Below are positions 1-27,719 of a stretch of DNA of 64,000 bases, one piece after another (positions within the stretch are counted from its first letter, which is position 1; the number at the start of each line of letters is the position of its first letter). A model generated the notes under the pieces. That model saw only the letters and a list, made by a program, of their open reading frames with translations, had not been told where the DNA came from and did not search any database. The position numbers and the translations under genes are program-made. This stretch comes from Ancylostoma caninum (lineage: Eukaryota; Nematoda; Chromadorea; Rhabditida; Ancylostomatidae), in NCBI GenBank assembly GCA_037903475.1, contig JBAJFG010000015.1, forward strand, positions 1,302,001-1,366,000, in the 5' to 3' direction.

Positions 1-159
1 TAAGTGCTCACAACACTCAGCACGAACTCACCGATAGCTGAGAAACGTGTCGGCGCTAAGTAATCTGCAAGATCTCAACTGACGGATTCACTCCTAGGTG
101 AGAGGTACTTCGATACGATAGCGCGACATGCTTCCTCAGTTGTTGCAAGGCCCCGTGGA

Positions 160-275
160 ACGGTTCTCAGTTGCCGCCATCCTTCACTCGATTGCTACTC
201 AGACTTTCGCCCCTTTAGCAGCAATTGCTGAGGGATAGCAGCACTTGAGGGGAGGATGGCAGCAACTGGGAACCG
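160..275. repeat. Short foldback repeat with 23-bp inverted arms
   Basis: The left arm (160-182) and right arm (253-275) are reverse complements apart from two mismatches; both carry the GTTGCYGCCATCC motif. The intervening 70 bases also contain related pieces such as GCAGCAATTGCTGAGG. Similar GTTGCCATC-rich pieces recur near 7,400-7,470. It is a small non-coding foldback element; the reading frames across it are by-products. Confidence 0.6.
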
Positions 276-588
276 TTGCTGCTAGGATCTCTACTCTCGT
301 TACGCCGTTCGGGCCGAGTTCGTGCTGCGAAGTTATCAGAGATGGTGGGATGTAGTCAAAACGGGAACTTGATTGGTATTGTGCGATGTCAGCTGATAAT
401 GGGGGCATGACACTCGATAGTGAGAGGAGTGCAACGGGTATAAATTGATCTGAACGCGCAATAGATGTGTTCAAATTTCTGCTACAGTGTAAGCTGCCTT
501 GCCCCTTGGCCGTCATTCATGCGAAAAGAACTGAACGATATATTTTATTGATAACTTCCGCTTGTTAGGAAAAAAGAGCGGGACATAC

Positions 589-681
589 CTTCACTGCCGG
601 GTTAGCCTTGGGCTTCGTCTTTTCTATCTTCTCGATTTTCTTCGCATTTTCATTTGTAGGCTTGCTTGGTCTCTCGTTCAT
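589..681 (-). CDS. First coding exon of a second kinase-like gene; rest lies left of the window
   Basis: A 31-codon exon starting MNERPSKPTNENAKK, very rich in Lys and Glu, ending at a GTATGT donor in phase 0. A second in-frame ATG lies six bases upstream (687-685). It mirrors the first exon of the SH2 kinase gene at 21,151-21,261 in strand, length, charge, donor phase and a TATA box about 40 bases upstream. From this I infer a tandem paralogue of that kinase whose SH2 and kinase exons lie beyond position 1. The exon alone does not prove the product; any protein with a basic N-terminus could start this way. No continuation exon is visible in bases 1-588. Confidence 0.5.
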
Positions 682-718
682 GAGCATGAATGAATGAAAC
701 ATGCCTACTACCATTCTC

Positions 719-728
719 CTTATATACA
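719..728 (-). promoter_or_regulatory. TATA box of the left-edge gene
   Basis: On the minus strand this reads TGTATATAAG, 38 bases upstream of the ATG at 681. The same ten bases occur 40 bases upstream of the kinase start at 21,261, so the two promoters look duplicated along with their genes. Confidence 0.5.
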
Positions 729-3700
729 CAGGAGGTCGAATGTGATATATTATCTTTCCACAGGCGTAAACAAAACACCATTCTTGAATCTGTCTGGAGA
801 TAGAGCAACTGGCTATGAGTGCCTTGTTATATAATAATTCTTGTTAAAAGAACATATACAGAATAGCTCAACTTTACGCTTCTTTGTTCTGCGGGCTTGA
901 AGTTCACATGCAGTATTAAGCTGGCATCAAAAAGGAGAGCTAGATTCCTATTTTCGATTCTATCCTAGCGCAGCTCATTCTGGCTCACATTCAAAGACAA
1001 TATTAAGGGAGTAGTTTGGAGACTTAGGCTCCACGCATTTCCTCCTCGATCAAAACGATGGCAATTCAAGTGCATATTTCACCATGGCATCTGTCGCGTG
1101 TGAGCTAACTTATTGTTTGACACCTACTTCAAACGTTTGAGAAATCCGCTCATATCACAAAGTGATCGGCCAGGACTCTTTCTATGCAACACTGCAGAAT
1201 GTACTGATCGAGTATCCGTAGATTTCAGCCATAATCTTCGCGATTGCGACGACCGCCAACACTCGTCGCGCGTGGGGCTGATGAGCAGGTGTCAAAACTA
1301 AGCGTAACAACAGGTTACAATCAATGTGACTGGGCAATCAGTAGTTACCGTCTTCAATACCGCTATCACTTTTTATTTGCGCCTGTATTCGAGATATAAA
1401 GGCAGCGAACTCCGCCTGGAAGAGATCCGAGGCAGTGCCACGTAGTAGTCGATAGGTACCGTTTTCATAATCTTTATCTCTTATATCGCAGGATAATTTT
1501 GGTTCATTTTGAGCTGGCTAATTGTGGAGACACTTTCAGAGGAAAGCTGCAGGGGAAATGGTGAGGAAATATACATGGTGAGAGAAGCGGTGATCAAGTA
1601 GAGGTAACACAAAACTGACAAGCGATTCTGTGCATATTTTGAGGTACTTTGGCGACAAAAGGGTACACAACAGGATACCGCGGCGTCAGAGATATGAACT
1701 GAGAAAACGACTTGAGAAAACGACCAGTTGCCATATCAGGGGTGCATGAGCAAACAGGAAAGGGAAATCATCCTGCGACGGCTTCATTTCTGCGTCAGGA
1801 ATGAATGCACTGACACACAGACGTGTACAGGGTGCGCCAAAAGTATTGTCCGCTTGAAATGGCTCGTGGAAACCTCAGTGTTCGGTATAGATGTGACGGG
1901 TTTCTTCACAATATACAGAAAACAATATAGCGAACAATATGAGACTATGTTCGGTCATTTTTATCTCCATTCTTGAGAACAGCCCTAAGGAAAACACGAG
2001 GGAAGAAGTAGGTGATACGCCGTAGGGACCGTTGCGATTTCATCGTTTGTTTCTTCCAAACAATCCACACGCAAGCCCATGCTGTGTGGTGGTGTAGCAC
2101 ATGCTTGCTCCTCCTAAGTACAACCTAATTGTTCGAAACTGGAGGAGTACGGTGGTCTCTAATTTGGAACTAGAGAGCTCACGAATGATTTCTTGTGCAA
2201 AACTCCTTCATTGCCTTCACGTTGTAAGCTGCAAAAAAATCTTCTCAGAAAAGGAACGGCTCACTTTTAAATCTATAATCGATCCTACGAAAAGTGCATT
2301 TCTGCCGAATATCGTTCCTCAGGATTTTGGCGCTAGAACCAAAAGAAATGATATGAAGCTCCTCTGCGCCGTTGACAAATATGCAAACAAAGTTAAACCA
2401 TAGCACAGACAGGTGCAGCTGGTACTCTTCATCAGCGGATTTGTGGAAGGCTTAACATATGCTATTTCTTAGCACTGTTCCCATTCCAAAAAAAACCATC
2501 TCTGAAAAACTGTGGATCAAGTCAAAGATGACTACTTGCATCGTAGCAGTAAAGCCGTTTCCCCTCTTGTCAGTTGACGACTGGCAAATCTGAGGATATG
2601 GATTGAATACACGTGTGTCTTAGTTTTACATTGTTCTCAGGATTCTAGGCAGCAGAATGGTCACACTTGGTCTTCCATCCAATTTCAATTTTCTATATAA
2701 TTTATGTGTCACAAAAGGCGGTCAGTACCTCGGTCGCACCCTGTACATTCAGCATGCGAACATGTGTAACCATTATTGGAAACTGGTACTACTAAGTTCT
2801 CTCCATATAAATAGAGACATCTGCGTTCTCGATGGAGGTCAAGCAGTTTCGTAACAAAATTTATGTTGAGGCTAATATTCCCGGCTGGATTGAGCGCGAT
2901 AAAATTTTTGGTCTAAAAACACCAGAATCACAAATGATTTCATCATATAGTACAAGGTCTTTAAAGGACGTATAATACTTCCACCATCCTAATTTTGCTA
3001 TGTAAATGAATTCTCCACCATTATAGCTGGATCTCGAGTCAAATCGAAGTTTTTCGGTAATACAGTTTAGTTCTAATGGAGTTTTGAGTGCTCATGCTTT
3101 TTCTTTTGAGCTCGGTTTCGTGAATGAATTATACAGTTCGTCTGAGTTTTCTTCACGTTTCACACTTTATTGTGTTTTATTTCATTTTATGCATTTTTGT
3201 CACATGTCCAATAAAGAAGAAAGGTTCCACGAAAACCAAACAAAATAGCCTGCTGCTTGAAGGATGCATGGGCGCACAGAAGTGAGTATCATCCAGCTGT
3301 GAGACGAGCGAATGGAAAATATAAGTTGGAGTTTACTGCAGTGCTTCAGATCGTCAATGGGTGAAATGGTTTGTGCCATAACTTGGATTTTTAATCCGTC
3401 TTCAGAAATTCGTTACCATATGCATTTTCCTTATAGCAATCTTTCGCCTTCAGCCATACAACTTGCTGAGCATGATAACTTACAGAGCACAGAACGAAGG
3501 GAAAAGATGTCAAACACGTATTGAAGCTAATACCGGGTATTGTGACCGGTTTAGTAGAAGTACAGTTCCAATATAATTAATTTTATTTGCAATCTTTATT
3601 TTTTTGATATCAGATCAAGGACGAATTCATGCGTTGTGACTAAAGTATAACATGACTGCTAGGATTATCACTGTTACATAGTTTTTCTGATTGAGGCTGG

Positions 3701-4900
3701 ACATCTCTATTTCTTCCCGGGCTTTGTTCTTCTCAGGGTTTTTGCTTTACGCGCTCTCAACGAATCTTCCGTCAACCTAAATTGTAGGATCACATGCAGA
3801 TTTTTGAGTTACACCTGTTATGAGGATATTCCGCAGCCGTTTCCACCGAAAATATTAGCGATTCGAAGGGAAGCGTTTTTACATCACTGCAATAATGTGC
3901 GCAATTTCTTCCACGTCTTTCTAATATCATTGTATAGAAACGCTCTCAGTTTCAAGTGTTTTGACGTGTTCTTGAGCATTTCACAGCACATCTATGTATA
4001 TTCCCTGCATCATGGAATTGTTACTCGCAAGACGTGGCACTCACCCTCAACATTGCTACAAACCTCCATCTAACGAGGGATCTCGTACTCTAACCAATGG
4101 GAAGCGCGCGAGAGGCGAGTGGGGGCCGCCTTAATGGGATAAATCCCTTGTCCATGGCGGGGTGAGGGGGGGGGGGGTGGGGAGAATCCTCTTCCCCGTC
4201 AATCGAATACCAGAGACAGGCCGTAGTGACAGTGTGGCTGAGGAACACCTCAAGTGACATCAAATGGATCATGGTCAAATGAGTTGAAGAAGAAGGCTAC
4301 TGCGTACGCGGGAATCGACGCCCACTTGCGAAGCGCGGTGAGTGTGGAAAATATGCAACGACGATAGCGAGCGCATTCTCGATTACGCTGAGTCTCGTAA
4401 CCTGGTTAGAGCAAACACGAGATTTCGCGAGCGAGCCACCACCTCGTTTCTTTCTACAGCGACAGCAGCAAAACCCAGATCGTATACGTCCTCGTGAGGT
4501 ATCGAGATCAGAAGCTCGTCACAGGCGCAGAAGTCGTGCCCTACGAGACGGTCACGTCGCAACACTGACCGCTAATCCACACAATAAAAAACTCGCCGCC
4601 AAACAGGGAGCGCGCCGAGTGATGAGGGCCGGCTCGAATCGAGAGGTAGAGGCTAAGAGAGAAAGGAATAGCTGTCACCTCTCAAATCCAGCTGCCATCT
4701 ACCAGAATGTCAATGACTCATGGCAAAAGGCAACCGATACTATCCTTGCAACTCTCCGCGCTGAACTCGGCACGAACAAGTCTGATCGACGAACCAAACT
4801 TGGCTTTGGACGGAGAAAGGGAGAGCGAAGGTCTGCGGACTGAACCGTCTGTACCATTTCTTCATTGACAATGAAATGGCGGATAACTGACGGAGTTAAC
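729..4900. other. Long stretch without a supportable gene
   Basis: I recognise no protein family in the frames here. The longest (2,101-2,403 and 1,728-1,976, plus strand) have no motif, signal peptide or flanking splice signals. There is a G homopolymer near 4,168-4,177. The end of this stretch (about 4,380-4,860) is rich in Arg/Gln-type codons and may be the decayed upstream part of the retrotransposon remnant that follows. Confidence 0.4.
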
Positions 4901-4924
4901 GAGAAGTGAAGTGAGCTGCTAGGA

Positions 4925-4965
4925 GCCGCAGCAATTAGCTCATTCTATGAGCTAATTGCTGCGGC
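4925..4965. repeat. Perfect 19-bp palindrome with 3-base loop
   Basis: Bases 4,925-4,943 and 4,947-4,965 are exact reverse complements, separated by TCT. The arms start GCCGCAGCAATTAGC. RNA from either strand would form a long stable hairpin. It lies just upstream of the retrotransposon remnant. Confidence 0.8.
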
Positions 4966-4989
4966 AAAGTCTATGAGAGGTTAGACTCG

Positions 4990-6020
4990 AATGAATGTGA
5001 GCGCTTCATCTAGCAATTCGCGAAATCGCGTCAGCACCAAACAAACAGCCTCGAGAAGTTTCACGGCGTTAATGACGAACAATGCAACCTTCTGATGGAT
5101 CCCAAGATGACAACGCAACGATCATTTCGAGAAGGTCTCAACGGAATAATCTATGCATCCTTCAAGAAGTCCACCCTCCTTTGGCTGCTGCAGTTGATAT
5201 GGCAGCGAAATCGTGGAAGTCCCAGTGCTGAAACTGGCTAAAGAAATCCTTCAACCTGGTGGTAGAGGAGAAGATACCCGTGAATCAACAGCGATGCACT
5301 ACCATCCCAATCTAGAAGGGGAAGGTAGCCCCACTGACTGCGCGAACTCTCGACCAATCGGCCTGTTGTCGTATACCATGAAGACCTTCGAAAGTATCAT
5401 TGATCGCCGATTTCGCGAAATCGTACAGTTCTCTCCCAAGCAGTGCGGCTTTGTATCCGGATGCGGCACTACCGATGTCATTCACACCGCCCCTCTCCTG
5501 ATTGAGAAACATCGTGAAAGGAAAACACCATTGAACCTAGCTTTCCTAGATGTGGAGAAGACCTTCAATCGCGTTTCATACGTAGACATTCGGTACGCTC
5601 TGCGACTTTACGGCATTCGCAAAGAACTCATGAAATGGGTGCAGATTCTTTACGTCGACCAGAGGATAAAATGCAGGCAGGCACCGGCACGTCTACGGAG
5701 TTCTCCATGACCATAGGAGTAAAACAAGGCTCAGCCCTCTCTCGGCTTCTTTTCATCGTTGTTATGGATGCCATCACAAATAACCTTCACAGCCAGCGCC
5801 CTAGACGCTTTAAACATCGCTTCAGCTAACTATCACCTTCTCTTCGATCTTCACTACCTTGTACGTCCAAAATTCCAAGCTCATGCAGATATCGAAAAGT
5901 AGTTGATGCATTTTGCAAAAAGCAGCCCTCTGCATTCTGGAGCAAGGTGAACGTCAATCTTGACCACACGATGGCAGAAGACACTGATGTTAATGGAACA
6001 GTTCAAATGATTCGATGGTG
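4990..6020 (+). mobile_element. Degenerate RTE-type non-LTR retrotransposon (reverse transcriptase region)
   Basis: Shifting between frames recovers reverse transcriptase blocks in order. They are a WKSQ...NLVVEEKIP block near 5,210-5,270, SPTDCANSRPIGLLSYTMK at about 5,325-5,385, QCGFVSGCGTTDVIH (about 5,440-5,485), LAFLDVEKTFNRV (about 5,537-5,575, where the family has LDLEKAFDRV), then after a frameshift near 5,690 TSTEFSMTIGVKQGSALS (about 5,690-5,745) and VMDAITNNL. The catalytic YADD block is not found; a piece like TDVNGTVQ (about 5,985) marks the next conserved part. The copy has several frameshifts and substitutions in catalytic motifs and is dead. The endonuclease domain is not recognisable upstream. 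Confidence 0.85.
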
Positions 6021-6257
6021 TCGTTTTAAAATTTCAAAATAAACGTCACGCTTAAAATGTCCGAGAACTTAAGGAACTGCCTCACCCATTGTATGTTTTA
6101 AATCCACTTGCAGTTATAGGAGTTCAACCCTTGAATACAGAATTCACTTACGGATTGTCTTGTGCTTTGTGAGATTCGGTTTGTGGATCTGGCTCGCTTG
6201 TTCTGAAGCGTTATCTATACCTGGCCTCCTGCAATTACTACTGAAAAAATGACTGAC

Positions 6258-6319
6258 CTTTCAATAGTTCTAGACAAATGCGAATCGGTCTCTTCTTCTG
6301 CATCGGCTGTTTCTTCCAT
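6258..6319 (-). other. Possible alternative 3' exon of the kinase gene
   Basis: A CTTACAG acceptor, then an open frame MEETADAEEETDSHLSR and a GTCAGT donor. It would be entered in phase 0 from a GTAAAT donor inside the terminal exon (about 6,434), replacing the last 24 residues with an acidic sequence. No further downstream exon is recognisable, so this is only a candidate. Confidence 0.3.
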
Positions 6320-6359
6320 CTGTAAGTATTGCATTAAAATGATGCTTTCATCCCTTCTC

Positions 6360-21261
<14,902 letters not shown>

Positions 21262-21300
21262 GAGCTAGAAAAGAATGAACTATGCAAATCTTTGCTTTCG

Positions 21301-21310
21301 CTTATATACA
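21301..21310 (-). promoter_or_regulatory. TATA box of the kinase gene
   Basis: Minus-strand TGTATATAAG, 40 bases upstream of the start codon at 21,261, identical to the box of the left-edge gene. Confidence 0.5.
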
Positions 21311-21319
21311 AATCCACGA

Positions 21320-22500
21320 AGGCATCAAATCTGATAACAAACGTAAACAAATCCTTTTCAATCATTTCCACCGTGTAGATCACTCATCAGATGCCGACTA
21401 CTTTGAAGTCTGATGCGACACATTTGGCGACATCATGTATTCGACAATACAATTCTCGAGTTGAAACTTTGCTTGCCAATACATTTTCCGGGAGAATGAG
21501 TCAAGAGTTTGTTTGTCAATACAAAATACGTGTTGGCGAGACCTTTTTCGGGTGTTTGGCAATACAATAGGCAGAAAAATGGGATAAGTGGCTCTCAGAG
21601 TTTGATCGCGGCGCTCAGCGCTATATGAGGAAGGATAGGGTGCGGCAACGCCGAACAGCTTGCGCGGCGTCTGACACGAGTTTCGGGGCTTTCAGATATT
21701 CTGCCTAGCGCGAGCCCTCCGCAGCTTTTTGCGAGCCCGCTCTGCTAGTCGCAGAGTGGAATGATCTAGGGTATGGTATTCTTTCCCACGCAGCAAAGCC
21801 AACATGATCTTCAGAGTAAGAAAGCCCGTCGTGCATAAGACTCTTTTCGCGCCACGTCGCGTCGCCCATCACAAAAGGTATGGCCTATGGCACATTACAC
21901 AGCGACAGTTCAGCACCAAAAGTTTTCGCATAATTGCTCCTATGCCAGCACGTTATTCAACGCGTTCGTTCTCTCTTTTATCATCGTCAAGAGTGTTTCC
22001 AAATTTTTGTCGTCAATTTACTTGCCACTGATTGAAGTTTCTTTTTCATATGTATCGTTTTTTCTGTTGTACGTTTCTACTATGAAATATTTATCGGTTA
22101 CATATACCAGCGAAACAACGAGATTGCAAAGAAGATAACGATAACAATTGTTAACAATAATACTACTGTGGGGTTTGGGGGAAGGGATGGCGCTCATGGC
22201 AGGGAAGAGCAACGGCCGCCCAACGCTGCAAACCAAGAGAGAATTGAGGCTCCGGATACCAGCTTAGTAGGTCCGTCAACCCTGCCAGGGCCAACAAATG
22301 ATCCGATGGAGTCACGATCTGCGAGGACTATGTGGGCGATAAACACATGAAGATGTAAGAGCCAGATTGGAGATATTGAGAGCACACTTCACTGAAAAGC
22401 AATAACATTCAAGATGCATCATGCCAGATCTTGACAGAAGAATACTCACCATATTTTTATCCCCCGAATTTCACCTTCAATCATCTGTATGATCCCTATA
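21320..22500. other. Upstream flank of the kinase gene; repeats only
   Basis: No gene recognised. A truncated MITE copy (GGCCTATGGCACATTACACAG) starts near 21,885. The 22,380-22,500 part is the 3' untranslated end of the LINE that follows. Confidence 0.45.
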
Positions 22501-22503
22501 TAG

Positions 22504-24340
22504 CTAAAACAATCCTTCTTGAAGCAACCTATCCCTAACCTTATTATGGAATGATCGCGTTGTTGAGGAATTGATGGTATGATTCGGAAGGCCATTCCAC
22601 AACGTGATTACCCTCTGCACGAATGAGCTACTGTGCTTACTCGAGAAGGATTTTCCTCTCAATATTCTAAAACTATGTCCTCTTGTGATGCCTATTGTAT
22701 TGGATTTTTGAAATAGTTGCTCGAAATCCAGTTTAACTTCGCCCCAAGCGCACTTGAAGACAAAATCGTAATCCATTAATTTCCTTCTCAATTCTAATGA
22801 GTCCGCATTCAGGTAACGAAGTCTTTCTTTGTATGCCAAATGGAAGATGCCAGCTCGAGCAAAATCCTTTCCGTGAACTTCTTTTGCACATTTTCGATCA
22901 GTTGAACTGAACTACGAGCGCTAGGAGACCAAATCATTGAGCAGTACTCTAAAAGAGGACGTACCATTGTACAGAATAGGCGGAATAAGACTTTGATTTT
23001 TCTCGTAACGAACGCTCTTAGAATAAAATTCGCCCTACAGTTAGCAAGACGGACAATGCCAGTTATGTATTCATCAAACGATAAGTTGTCGGTATAAAAT
23101 ATACCCAGATCTCTAACCTTTCTGTTTACGCTAATATCCTGTCCTTCTATGGAAAATTTCGATAGGTGAGTGGGTCGCTTACCCAAACAGAGCACCGAAG
23201 TTTTCTCTTGCGAGATGGTAAGCCCCCAAGATCTTGACCATTCTGCAAGAGCATCTAGCCCTAACTGTAGGAGAGTAGCCTGTTCAATGCAAAAAAGCTT
23301 TACGTCATCCGCAAACATGGAACATTGTAAGCCCTCAGGAAGGCATTTTGGCAAATCGTTAATGTATAGCAAAAACATCAAGGGCCCTAAACAAGTGCCT
23401 TGAGGGACACCGCTAAACGTACTGTAAACATCAGTTTACAACTACAACCTGCTTTCGGTCGGAAAGGAAACTCTCAATAAATTTGAGTAGTCTTCCAGAA
23501 ATGCCAAAATGTCTTAGCTTAGTGAATAACTTGGCTAAAGGTACAGAATCAAAAGCTTTTTTGAAATCAATAAACGCTACATACACTTTTCGCTTAGCAT
23601 CGATTGCTCTGACCCATTGCGGTATTGCTGAAAGCACTGCCGTGGCGGTAGATTTTTTGGGGAGAAATCCATGTTGGTTTTCCGAAATAAGGTTGTTTTG
23701 CAAGAGATATTCCCTCATCTTTATGCATACTATCCTCTCCATGACTTTACTAATTGACGATGTGAGGCAAATAGGTCTATAATTCTTGACGTCAGATCTG
23801 GGTCCCTTTTTGTGAATTGGCTTGACCCACCCTAATCTCCAGACTTCTGGAACTTCACCGCTTAGCAAGATTCGGTTAAAGAGGTACGTCAATGCAGGGG
23901 TTAGACCAATTGCACACTTTTTAAGGAAGATGTAAGGCAAGGAATCAGGTGATGTGGAACATCGCAGGGGAAGGCAGTTGAGAGCGCGATACACGTTGTC
24001 ACAATTGATGTCGACCCAATCTAGCCTTGGCTCTCCAACTCTGATATCAGCTAATGTTGGCGTGGATTTTTTACTGTAGAAAGATTTGAAGTAGTTGGCA
24101 AATTCGTGGGCTTTTTGTATGTCAGAAGTGCAGAGTTCCCCATCAGAGGTAAAAATGGTGCTCATTTTTGGTGATTCTTTTAGACGGGTACTGCAATACT
24201 TCCAGAAACGTTTCGGATTCTTGGAATTAGCTATTTGTTCTTCATGCAGAAGTTGGAGCTGGCGCAATTTCTTGTGAAGAATCAAGGATGTCCGTTTCAA
24301 CCACGTTTTAAAAAAGTTTGAGGGAAGATCTGCTCTATCT
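22504..24340 (-). mobile_element. CR1-like LINE, 5'-truncated, reverse transcriptase with two frameshifts
   Basis: From 24,300 downwards the minus strand encodes a non-LTR reverse transcriptase: NPKRFWKYCS, PDSLPYIFLKKC, WVKPIHKKGPRSDVKNYRPI, NQHGFLPKKST, AFIDFKKAFDSVPL, then, after a one-base insertion near 23,434, FSGVPQGTCLGPLMFLLYIN and the catalytic MFADDVKLF. The C-terminal part (LEYCSMIWSP, then YKERLRYLNADSLELRR) needs another frame change near 22,880. The stop is at about 22,501. Upstream of 24,340 the similarity ends, so the endonuclease half is missing. Outside the two frameshifts the frame is open, so the copy is fairly young. Confidence 0.93.
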
Positions 24341-24570
24341 AGTGCCTGTGTAGAACGCTTTTATAATCGTTAGAATACAATTGCATAGGGATTTGCTAAT
24401 TATCACTGCTTCACAAAAATATAACTCTGAAAGGAGCGTGCTCACCCGGTTGTCGCACCATGCATGTCAACCGGTTAAGCACATTGTCGCGAATGTGTTA
24501 AATATAGTATAGATCAATAAAGGACAATTTTTACTAGAGTGCGTGCGTCGACGTTCGCATCCATTTGCGA

Positions 24571-24640
24571 AAGATTTTCCATGAGGACCGGCCAAGGAAG
24601 AAAATTTTCCATGAGGACCGGCGGAGCGGTCCGTGGCTGT
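24571..24640. repeat. Short direct duplication, about 33-bp period
   Basis: TTTTCCATGAGGACCGGC occurs at about 24,575 and again at about 24,608. A small local duplication, no coding meaning seen. Confidence 0.6.
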
Positions 24641-24954
24641 GATGGCTACCCGCCACTGCTGCAACTTGGCCAACACGTCTAGACGTGTCCAATTGATAAG
24701 ATCAACGACTTCACCCGTCCATTCTGCTCGACAAACTGTTCCAAACCCAGTCCCGAAAATCGTTTGAAGGACGTGTCACAGACCGTTTTGTAACATTTTA
24801 TGTATACCACTGGACTCAGCGCATCGAGGAGATTCAGGTTCCGCCAAAACCTCAAACACGAAAACGAGGTGACACACTGTCTTTAACCACGAGAATGAGG
24901 TGAGACTTTGCCTTTAATTGGCTTTCTGCTAGGTCCGAAAACATTTCCATATAA

Positions 24955-25215
24955 TCATCCGTTTCTGAACAACTTGGAGGTTGCTAAGGTTACCACGAAA
25001 TAGAGTTTGATTGCAGTAATAATATTTTCACTAGAATAGACTGATGCAATGTCGAGCCAACGGAGTGCAGGTTGTGACAACGGAATGGCGATGTTGATCA
25101 GCTTCAGTATCAACTGAAAATCACTCTTGTGTATCCCATCGACGCTTCTCATTTTCTATGTCGTTGTGAAAGCTCTTTCAATGTCGGATTGATGATCAAG
25201 TTTCGAGATTCAATT
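24955..25215 (-). pseudogene. Broken paralogue of the membrane protein gene at 33 kb
   Basis: The minus strand reads KLDHQSDIERAFTTT, an in-frame TAG, then KMRSVDGIHKSDFQLILK and LINIAIPLSQ, WLDIASVYSSENIITAIKLYF. This aligns along its length with the exon at 33,048-33,270 (KVDHQTDFEGILTMIKRM, FQLMLQLINITITW, IYSDANVITAVNLYF). The TAG sits where the relative has Ile. No counterparts of the two upstream exons were found nearby. It is either a pseudogene or a gene fragment carried here; function unknown. Confidence 0.55.
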
Positions 25216-25219
25216 GAAA

Positions 25220-27688
25220 CTAGTTTTTACGAATCAGCGGAATGATGAAACTCTTATAATTTTCGAAAGAAATGTAATCTTTATCTTATAGGGGGCCTTG
25301 TTTTCAGTAGTACGGATGGACACCCCAGTTTTCCTTCCACTCCCTCAGACAAGCTTTCAAAAAGGACCGCATCGGAATAACGGAAGGACCGTTCCGGAGA
25401 ACGCAAGATGAGGTCTGCCTTTAGGTTGGAGAAGGCTGCTTATTTAGCAGTAGTAGAACGCGAAGATGTTTCTACACAGTTCACAGGTAGAGCTATAGGA
25501 ACAGCTTCTGTAGCTTCCTGAACAAGCACAAGTGGAGAGGAAAAAATTCATCGAGCATGAGAAGTTCATTCATTGATTTCCACCTTGGAAATAGCTAGAT
25601 CAGTGGAAAGGTGGGACCAGAGAAGATCGAAAACTGTGTATGAAGGTATGCAAGGTTGCGACATAACTGGCTTGTAGGGCTTTCAAAAACAAAGATGGAA
25701 TGGAAAGAAAAGAAACAACGAAACGTCAATAAAAACACGTGAATGGAAGACAAAAATGTCAGGAAAGAAGGGGAAAACAAAAAACAGTTCTATGGTCTGA
25801 GATGAAAGACGACGGTGACAGAAAAGATGTTATACTTTTGTAAAAAAAAGTCTTCAGTCACCTGTCGGGATCCAGACTTGATGAAGTTGAGGGCCGCTGG
25901 AAAGGTCACTGGAATTGGCGCTTTCATGTCATCTCCTTCGACGGTTTACTGGACTCTTGTTTTTGACGCTGATCCATAGACATTCATGGCAAACCAAGGC
26001 AAAGTAGGTATCTCACAAGAACTACACTAAGCTATCGTCAGAGGATCAGTCGAGCCCGTTCGGACTGGTAGGAAAATCATCGTTTTGTGGATGGATGTCT
26101 GACGAGAGGGCCCTACCAGCTTGACTGTATCCGGAGCGGAACCCTTCCACAGACTTTCGCTTCTCTTCCTTCAGAATAACAGATAACCCAAAATCTCCTG
26201 CATTGCTGAGGAACAAGCGGGTGGATGCTAAGAATAAACCAAATTGTGAGTCTTTTTTTTTGTAGAATCGAGCACAATGATACTGGGACAGCCACAGTCT
26301 AGGCATTTGTTGCCATAGCGTGAAGGGTCACACTAGTTCATTCCTCAGGAAAATCGCAGACTGCTGTACTTCGAGAAATGCGAATGAAAAATTCCTCAAA
26401 CCTATGATTTACCCTTGTACAATATGCCGAGCACAAAAGTGTGAAAAAATAAGATACACTCCAACGACAGCTACAAAATTTATTCAAAGGATGATTTGCA
26501 AAATCCCTTTTAGTATACGCCACGTATTTGACCTTAATTGAGTTCAGATGTGCGCATATACTCAGAGAACCGATTTGTTGAGATCGCCAAATCAGCTGCG
26601 CAACCTCCTGTGACTCTGATGTTAATGATCCTGGAGCAAGGCTAGAAGCTTGGAAGTTTGGCCTGCTAAAGGAAAAAAAACGTAGCGCTTCCCACTTCGG
26701 TACACCCGCCCGCCACCATATTCCTGGTAGTATTACAATGCAACAAGTTGAAAGTGTTGAAAGTACAGGAAAATGCTGAACGTTGATGGGAAAAAGGTTT
26801 TATGAAACATGTGTGCACGTGAAAAATAATGGATAAGAGCAAGGTGTGCAGGGAACGCTATTTTAAAGGATGGAATACAGGGAACTCCAAACGCCCAAGT
26901 GAATATGGACGAGTGCCGCAGCGCGGCAGCGTTGGGCAGCGAGTATCATAACGCATCATCAAATCATTTTGGTCAATGAGTGGAGCAGACAGAAAGAGTG
27001 CTACATCGCGCAGCGGCACCGGTCTGTATTCACCTAGCCAATTGGAGTTTCTTGTAAGTAGTCTAAGAATATTCAGACATTAGTACATTCTTGAGACTTG
27101 TATGATGTAGAAGTGAGAGACTGCCACAAATTTTAGAAAGCCACAATTACCCTAGAGGCAAGTAGCACAACAGACCTTCTAAGGTCGCACTACACTGTTT
27201 GATGATTACATGGCAAATAACGGAGCAGTTTCCGGATAGTATTAGCTTGGAAAATGTTCACCAATATCAAGCCCACTAGCAATCTCTCGCGACCTATTAA
27301 AACCAAGAGCGAAGGACCAAAAAATGATGATGAATGACCATGGACATAGACAGCTCAACAACACTACTCTATGAGATCATTACCACTGTTTTCAAAGTAT
27401 CAGATTATTTTTCCCCCTGACTCCTTTTTTATTTTGCCAAATTTTTGGCGATCTTTCTGGAAATATCCCAAAACGCACATAGTGATAGCTTAATGATCTA
27501 TGTACACATTTTAGAACGTTTATCTTACCATTTCGATGTGATTATGTTGGAGAAACCGTGACTCCGAACAAGTTCAACTTCACGAATCACAATCACGTTC
27601 ACGTCAAGGCTTCTTCAAGTTTCACGACACTAGGAGAATCACAACCGCAAGCGAATCGAAAAAAAACATAAATGGAGAAATACGTCTT

Positions 27689-27719
<31 letters not shown>

